Assembly: GCA_020638655.1 (NCBI GenBank)
Contig: JACKIC010000005.1
Location: 124,001 to 188,000 of the forward strand
Direction of reading: 5' to 3'
Length of the DNA: 64,000 nucleotides
Source of the DNA: Planctomycetota bacterium
GTDB taxonomy: Bacteria > Planctomycetota > UBA1135 > UBA2386
Positions 59,199 to 64,000 of the stretch are shown one piece after another. The notes under the pieces are model-generated. The model did no database searches and was not told the DNA's origin. It was given only the letters and a program-made list of their open reading frames with translations. Position 1 is the first letter of the stretch, and every line of letters starts with the position of its first letter. The position numbers and the translations under genes were made by a program.

Positions 59199-61289
59199 AT
59201 GCAGCTGCTGGCGCTGGCCGCAGCGCTGACCCTGGCGACCCACGCCGTCGTGCTCTGCGACGTCGGCGAGACCCAGGCGGTGATCTGGCTGCCCAGCGGT
59301 GTCGCCATGGCGGGCCAGTGGCTGCTCGGCTGGCGCGCGTGCGTGGTGATCGCCCTGACCACGATCGCCAATCGCATGGTCATCGGCTACCACCTCGACG
59401 CGGCCGCCACCGCCGGCATCGGCAGCGCCCTCGAGGCCGCGCTCGGCGTGTGGCTGCTGCGCCGCGCCGGCATGCAGACGGCGTTCGCGCGCCTGCGCGA
59501 CGTGCTCGCGCTGTTCGTCGCGGCGGCGGCCGCGCCGCTCGCGAGCATCACGTTCTCGTGGATCACCCGCTACGCGCTCGACCTGTGGCGCGAGCCCACG
59601 CCGTTCTACTCGCGGTGGGACAGTTGGTGGCGCATGAACGCGCTCGGCATCGTCATGGTCGTGCCGCTCGTGCTGACGTGGCGATCGACGACGGGCGCGT
59701 CGGATCGCCCCACGTCGCGCTGGTTCCTGCCGGTGTTGGTGCTGACCTCGGCGCTGATGCTGTGGACCGTGACCGCGGTCGTGCCCCCGTCACCGACGGC
59801 GATCGGCGCGCTCTACATGCTGTTGCCGATCCCGCTGTTCGGAGCCTTGCGACTGGGCCCCCGCGGCGCGTTGATCCCCGCGGCCGCGAGCGCGCTGCTC
59901 GTGACCTTCGTGACCGCGGCGGGCATGGGGCCGTTCACGTGCGAGCCGATCGACCAACGGCACGAGCCGCTGCAGATCTTCCTGCTCGCCACGACCGCCG
60001 TGCCGCTCGTCGTCGGCAGCCTGATCGCCGAGCGCGAAGCGATCGCCGCGGCCAGCCGCGGCCTCGAGGACCAACTGCGCCAGGCGCAGAAGCTCGACGC
60101 CATCGGCAAGCTCGCGGGCGGCGTCGCGCACGACTTCAACAACCTGCTGACGGCGATCATCGGCTACGCCGAGGCCGCGCGGGATCGGCTGCCCGAGGGC
60201 AACGAGAGCCGCCGCGAGATCGGCGGGGTGCTGCAGGCTTCGCAACGCGCCGCGGCGCTGGTGCGCCAGCTGCTCGCCTTCAGCCGGCAACAGGTGCTGT
60301 CGCCGCGGGTGCTCGATCTGGGCCTCGTGGTCGAGAGCGTCGCGCCGATGCTGCGCCGCCTGCTCGGCGAACGCGTGCAGCTGGTGACCCGCGTCGAGGA
60401 CGGGCCGCATCACGTGCGCATCGACCAGGTGCAGATGGAGCAGGTGCTGCTCAACCTCGTGCTCAACGCGCGCGACGCGATGCCGTCCGGCGGCACGGTG
60501 ACGATCCGCACCGCGAAGGTGCCCGCCGCCGCCGTGGCCCAATCGATCGGCGGCGTCGCGCTGACCGTCACCGACGACGGCGTCGGCATGACCGACGAGG
60601 TCCGCGGTCGCGCCGTCGAACCGTTCTTCACGACCAAGGACCCGACCAGGGCACGGGCCTGGGGCTGTCCACCGTGTTCGGCATCGTCGAACAGAGCGGC
60701 GGCATGCTGCGCATCGACAGCGCCCGGGCCGGGGCTGCACGGTGCATCCACCTGCCGCGCGCCGCCGCGGCGCTCCATCGGAGCCCGCGCCGGTGGTCCT
60801 GCCGCGCCCCGGAACCGGCGCCCGCGACCGTGCTCGTGGTCGAGGACGAGACCATGGTGCGCAACCTCGTCGTGCGCCTGCTGCGGCGGGCCGGCCTGCG
60901 CGTCCTCGACGCGGCCAACGGCCCCGACGCGCTCGGCGCCGCGGCGCAGCACCGCGGCCGCATCGACCTGCTGATCACCGACATGGTGATGCCCGACATG
61001 AACGGCGCCGAGCTCGCCGAGCGCCTCTGACGACGCGCCCCGACCTGCCGATCCTGTTCATGTCGGGCTACGCGCAGGAGCGCGCGCTGCACGAGAGAGC
61101 GGCGGTCGCGAGGACGACCGGCTGACCGCCCGCGCGACGCGCGCGTTCCTGCAGAAGCCGTTCGTCTCCGATCAGCTTCTGGATGCGGTCTGGGGCCTGC
61201 TGCGACGGCCCGACGCGGCGGTCGTCGAGTCTGACGCGCGCATCAGTCGCGCGGCGCGTCGACGATCGTCTCGCTGCGCACGACCTTGA
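59199..61289 (+). pseudogene. MASE1 hybrid sensor histidine kinase, broken by several frameshifts
   Basis: A membrane sensor with an N-terminal MASE1-type domain (about eight helices, e.g. WLPSGVAMAGQWLLGWRACV), a HisKA domain (GKLAGGVAHDFNNLLTAIIG with the phospho-His) and ATPase N box (LNLVLNARDAMPSGGTVTI), then a receiver domain (VLVVEDETMVRNLVVRLL, ITDMVMPDMNGAELAERL, later FLQKPFVSDQLLDAVWGLL). The coding frame breaks near 60641-60652 (just before the G2 box, QGTGLGLSTVFG), probably has a compensating pair around 60725-60790, and breaks again at 61028 (after AERL) and near 61105. Every piece of the family is present, so this is a recently decayed gene or an error-prone stretch of sequence. 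Start ATG at 59199. Confidence 0.82.
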
Positions 61290-62625
61290 GCGGCACCTGC
61301 ACGATCGGGCGGTCCATCACCTCGTCGGGCCGCGCGTTGGCGATGGCCTGCAGGGACGGACCGCAGATCCGCGCCTGGCACGGCCCCATGCCGGCGCGAC
61401 AGCCCATCTTGACGGCGCGCAGGGAGCTGCCGTGCAGCGCCGCCGCGGCGCGCGCGCGCTGCGCGGTCACGTCCTCGCAGCGGCAGACGATCGTGTCGGG
61501 CGAGGCCAGCTCGTGCAGTCCGGGCATCGGCGCGAACGCTGCCAGCATCGCGTCCGCGGCGCGGCGTTCGGCGGCGACCGCGCGACGCAGCGCGGCGTCG
61601 ATCGGCGCGCCGCGCAACTCGTGCAGCACCGCCGCGGCGGCCAGTTCGCCTTCGGCCATCGCCACCTCGGCGCCGCCGATGCCGCAGATCTCACCGGCCG
61701 CGAACACCCCCGCGACCGAGGTGCGCTGCGCGTCGTCGACGACCAGGTGATGGCCGCCGCGCGCCGCGTCGTGCCGCGACGCGCAGCCCAGGTGCAGGCC
61801 GAGTTCCACCGAAGGCACCAGCCCGAAGCCGGCGCCGACGACGTCCACGTCGATCGCCCGCGCCGTGTCGCGCCGCGGTCGCCCGGCGCGATCGACCTTG
61901 CCGATCACCGCGCGCTGCACGCGACCGTCACCCTCGCAGCCGAACACCGTCCAACCCCACCGCAGCCGCACACCGGCGAGCAGCAGCTTCTTCGCGTACC
62001 AGAGCGCCTCGCGGCGGCGGGCGCCGTTGCCGATCACGGCAGGCAGAGCGCGCAGCGCGCGCCAGCGCGAGCTCGCCTCGAGCGCGGCCACGACCTGCAC
62101 GCCGGCGCTCACCAGCGACGCCACGGTCGGCAACAGCAGCGGCCCCGAACCGACGACGAGCGCGCGCCGACCCGGCACGACGCCGAAGCCACGCACCATC
62201 ACCTGCAGGGCACCCGCGGTCATCACGCCGGGCAGCGTCCAGCCCGGGAACGGCACGACGCGGTCGTAGGCGCCCGGCGCGAGCACGATCTTCTGGCAGC
62301 GCAGCAGCCACGACTCGCCGCCCTGTTCGAACCACAGCCGTCCCGGCCGCGCGTCCCAGACGCTGGCGCCGTGTCGGCGGTCCATGCCGGCGCGCTCGAA
62401 GTGCTCGATCAGGCGGTGGCCGTGCTCGTGGCTCGGCGGCTCAGCGATCCGGTCGTGCCCACTGGCGCCCACCGGCAGCTGCCGGAAGATCTGCCCGCCC
62501 GCGCGCTGTCCCTCGTCGAGCACCACGACCTGCAGCCCGGCCGCCGCGAGGCGGCGCGCCGCGGCCATGCCGCCGGGTCCGGCGCCGACGACGCCGACGT
62601 CCGCTTCGAGGATGCGCGCGTTCAC
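61243..62625 (-). CDS. FAD/NAD(P)-type dehydrogenase subunit with [2Fe-2S] C-terminus
   Basis: 460 residues, GTG start at 62625 overlapping the ferredoxin-subunit stop. An N-terminal FAD motif (VGVVGAGPGGMAAARRLAAA) is followed by a second dinucleotide motif (RALVVGSGPLLLPTVASLVS) and AGVFAAGEICGIGGAEVAMA. Near the C-terminus CRCEDV and MGCRAGMGPCQARICGP provide four Cys ligands for a [2Fe-2S] cluster. This arrangement is that of the alpha subunit in heteromeric D-hydroxyproline (LhpF-like), opine/octopine or HcnB-type dehydrogenases. It acts with the next two genes. Its 3' end overlaps the broken sensor kinase region. Confidence 0.82.
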   Translation of the reverse strand: MNARILEADVGVVGAGPGGMAAARRLAAAGLQVVVLDEGQRAGGQIFRQLPVGASGHDRIAEPPSHEHGHRLIEHFERAGMDRRHGASVWDARPGRLWFEQGGESWLLRCQKIVLAPGAYDRVVPFPGWTLPGVMTAGALQVMVRGFGVVPGRRALVVGSGPLLLPTVASLVSAGVQVVAALEASSRWRALRALPAVIGNGARRREALWYAKKLLLAGVRLRWGWTVFGCEGDGRVQRAVIGKVDRAGRPRRDTARAIDVDVVGAGFGLVPSVELGLHLGCASRHDAARGGHHLVVDDAQRTSVAGVFAAGEICGIGGAEVAMAEGELAAAAVLHELRGAPIDAALRRAVAAERRAADAMLAAFAPMPGLHELASPDTIVCRCEDVTAQRARAAAALHGSSLRAVKMGCRAGMGPCQARICGPSLQAIANARPDEVMDRPIVQVPLKVVRSETIVDAPRD

Positions 62626-62903
62626 GGCTTGCCTCCGCGCTCGACCACCATGCCGTCGCGCACCAGCGTCGTGCAGCCCCGCACGGTGACGCCGTCGACG
62701 ATCACCAGGCACTCGTAGCAGATGCCCATGTTGCAGAACACGCCGCGCGGCGCGCCGTTGCGACTGCTCTGGCGCAGAGCGACCTGCGCGTCGGCCCACA
62801 GCGCCATCGCGACGGTGTCGCCCTCGAAGGCCGCCAGCTGGCGCCCCCCGAACGTGATCGTGACCACCGGCCGCTCGCCGAGCCCTTCGATGCGCCCGCT
62901 CAT
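62622..62903 (-). CDS. Small [2Fe-2S] ferredoxin-type subunit of the dehydrogenase
   Basis: 93 residues. The plant-type ferredoxin cysteines lie in GVFCNMGICYECLVIVDGV and RGCTT (C-x4-C-x2-C-x11-C), as in HcnA/LhpE-like subunits. It passes electrons between the FAD subunits. Start ATG at 62903 overlaps the stop of the upstream FAD oxidoreductase (ATGA); its own stop overlaps the next gene's GTG. All three subunits are thus translated together. Confidence 0.85.
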   Translation of the reverse strand: MSGRIEGLGERPVVTITFGGRQLAAFEGDTVAMALWADAQVALRQSSRNGAPRGVFCNMGICYECLVIVDGVTVRGCTTLVRDGMVVERGGKP

Positions 62904-64000
62904 CGCGCGAACCTCGCCGGTAGATAGGGGGTGTGATCGATGGCGGGAGCCAGCCCCGCCAACTGCTGCGCGAGCAACCGCCCGGTGATCGGCGCCAGCG
63001 AAATGCCCAGCCCTTCGTGCCCGGCGGCGATCCACAGCCCGCGCAATTGCGGCCACGGACCGATCAGCGGGTGCTTGTCGATCGCGTACGGACGCAACCC
63101 GACCCAGGTGCGCACGATCGGCGCCGTCGCCACCGCCGGCACGTAGCGCTGCGCGCGCGACAGCGACCGGCGCAGCAGCGCGTGGTTGATGGTCTTGTCC
63201 ATGCCGCGGAACTGGCGCGTACTGCCGATCAGGCAGCCGCCGTTGGTCTGCGGCTGCATGTTGACGGCGTGGCCGCCGACGTCGTCGTCGGTGCGCGTCG
63301 GGTCGACCGTGGCGGCGCCGTGCGCGAAGCGCAGATAGCTGACCTCGAGCAGCTGCGTGCGGATCGGCGAGACGTGATGGCCCGTGATCGCGAGATTGCC
63401 GGCGCGGGGGTAGATCGGCAACCGCGCCTGCCCCGCGAGCTCGGCGAGGTCCGGCGCCCACACGCCGGTGGCGTTGACGACGTTCTCGCAGCGGATCGTG
63501 CCGCGCTCGCTGCGCACGCCGGTGATCCGGTCGCCGTCGCGTTCGAAGCCGATCACCGCGCATCCAGGCCGCACCACCACGTTCGGGTTGGCGCGCTGCG
63601 CGACGCGCAACATCGCGCCGCAGGCGAGCATCGGCAGCACCACGCCGTCGCCGGGATAGTAGAGACCGCCGGGCAGGTCCTCGGCGAGGCCCGGCTCGAC
63701 CTCGCGCAGCTGCCGACCGTCGAGCACCTCGGCGGTCGCGCCGTTGGCGCGGAACTGCTCGAGCAGGGTCGGCAACAGCTCGAGGTCCTCGTCGGCGTCG
63801 GCGAGGTAGAGCGCGCCGGTCGGGTTGTGGTCGAAGCCACCCTCCTGCTGCTGCAACTCGCCCCACAGGTCGAGGCTGGTGCGCGTGAACGCGTAGTCCT
63901 GCGGCGTGTCCGGCGTGACCATCAGGTGGCCCATGCACGAGCCCGACGTGGCCCCGGCGACGGGGCCACGCTCGAGCAGCAGGATGCGCGTCGACGGCGG
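62900..64000 (-). CDS. FAD-dependent amino-acid/opine oxidoreductase subunit (5' end missing)
   Basis: At least 367 residues, continuing past the right edge; the start is not in the window. It resembles DAAO/glycine-oxidase-type flavoproteins (HcnC/LhpB-like): the FAD-binding end GRLLAQQL, the C-terminal motif IAAGHEGLGISLAPITG, ATGVWAPDLAELAGQA, and the loop around RAGNLAITGHHVSPIR. The right-most residues (RILLLERGPVAGATSGSCMG) continue a Rossmann FAD motif. With the ferredoxin and alpha subunits it should oxidise a D-amino acid such as D-hydroxyproline or an opine, giving electrons to the respiratory chain. Confidence 0.8.
   Translation of the reverse strand, partial: PPSTRILLLERGPVAGATSGSCMGHLMVTPDTPQDYAFTRTSLDLWGELQQQEGGFDHNPTGALYLADADEDLELLPTLLEQFRANGATAEVLDGRQLREVEPGLAEDLPGGLYYPGDGVVLPMLACGAMLRVAQRANPNVVVRPGCAVIGFERDGDRITGVRSERGTIRCENVVNATGVWAPDLAELAGQARLPIYPRAGNLAITGHHVSPIRTQLLEVSYLRFAHGAATVDPTRTDDDVGGHAVNMQPQTNGGCLIGSTRQFRGMDKTINHALLRRSLSRAQRYVPAVATAPIVRTWVGLRPYAIDKHPLIGPWPQLRGLWIAAGHEGLGISLAPITGRLLAQQLAGLAPAIDHTPYLPARFAR

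Noticed and set aside
1..64000. tRNA, rRNA or known riboswitch sequences
   Set aside because: I scanned the intergenic stretches, all under 400 bp, and saw no cloverleaf with a TTCGA arm and no aptamer core; a covariance-model search would be decisive.

Overview
This is 64 kb of very GC-rich bacterial DNA with long, tightly packed genes. Several signs point to a planctomycete: membrane-anchored Ser/Thr kinases, a futalosine-type menaquinone gene, secreted proteins (kelch, multicopper oxidase, PQQ-type sugar dehydrogenase) ending in all-beta C-terminal modules, proteins with carboxypeptidase-regulatory-like folds, TPR-DUF2911 and HEAT proteins, and ribosomal operon order rpsF-rpsR-rplI without ssb. 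That assignment is inference from gene content, not from a marker tree. I found no tRNA, rRNA, CRISPR array, transposase, phage gene or plasmid replication gene.

Layout. 1-2838: end of a heavy-metal RND efflux pump with a small lipoprotein. 2855-7502: futalosine hydrolase coupled to a Ser/Thr kinase, a membrane protein, an m5U RNA methyltransferase and a conserved unknown. 7666-13758: secreted protein, MATE exporter and two exported regulatory-like proteins. 13766-19139 (minus): arabinokinase-like GHMP kinase, DUF4328 membrane protein, PriA and a TlpA-type thioredoxin. 19402-23954: TPR-DUF2911 protein, HEAT protein and M1 metallopeptidase. 24019-26811: a beta-propeller gene and a cheA gene run into each other and are both cut at the same point near 25905. 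26935-35664: large exported regulatory-like protein, small secreted peptide with a sigma-like gene, multicopper oxidase, PHP lipoprotein and a second Ser/Thr kinase paralogous to the first. 36267-45252 (minus): MazG and a SpoIIE-type phosphatase, then the housekeeping run glmU-prs-rplY-pth-rpsF-rpsR-rplI-rimO-pgsA-pgpA. 45411-50771: tandem repeats, PQQ-type sugar dehydrogenase, capsule-synthesis-like protein, HTH regulator and rsmJ. 50740-55472 (minus): a second housekeeping run aroF-tpiA-secG-yicC-gmk-coaC-prmA, mostly linked by 4-nt overlaps. 55681-59090: kelch protein, prenyltransferase-repeat protein and coiled-coil lipoprotein. 59199-61289: a frameshifted MASE1 hybrid sensor kinase. 61243-64000: a three-subunit flavin/iron-sulfur amino-acid or opine dehydrogenase operon, cut by the window edge.

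The most unusual DNA features are a palindromic intergenic repeat family (four copies at 9222, 10769, 14968 and 21916, always just 3' of a stop codon, in the same orientation relative to transcription, and ahead of a codirectional gene), the convergent double truncation at 25905, and the pair of non-RD (HFD) membrane kinases. I did not find a complete new defence or mobile system; the best candidates for new biology are the repeat family, the kinase pair, and the sigma-like/secreted-peptide pair.
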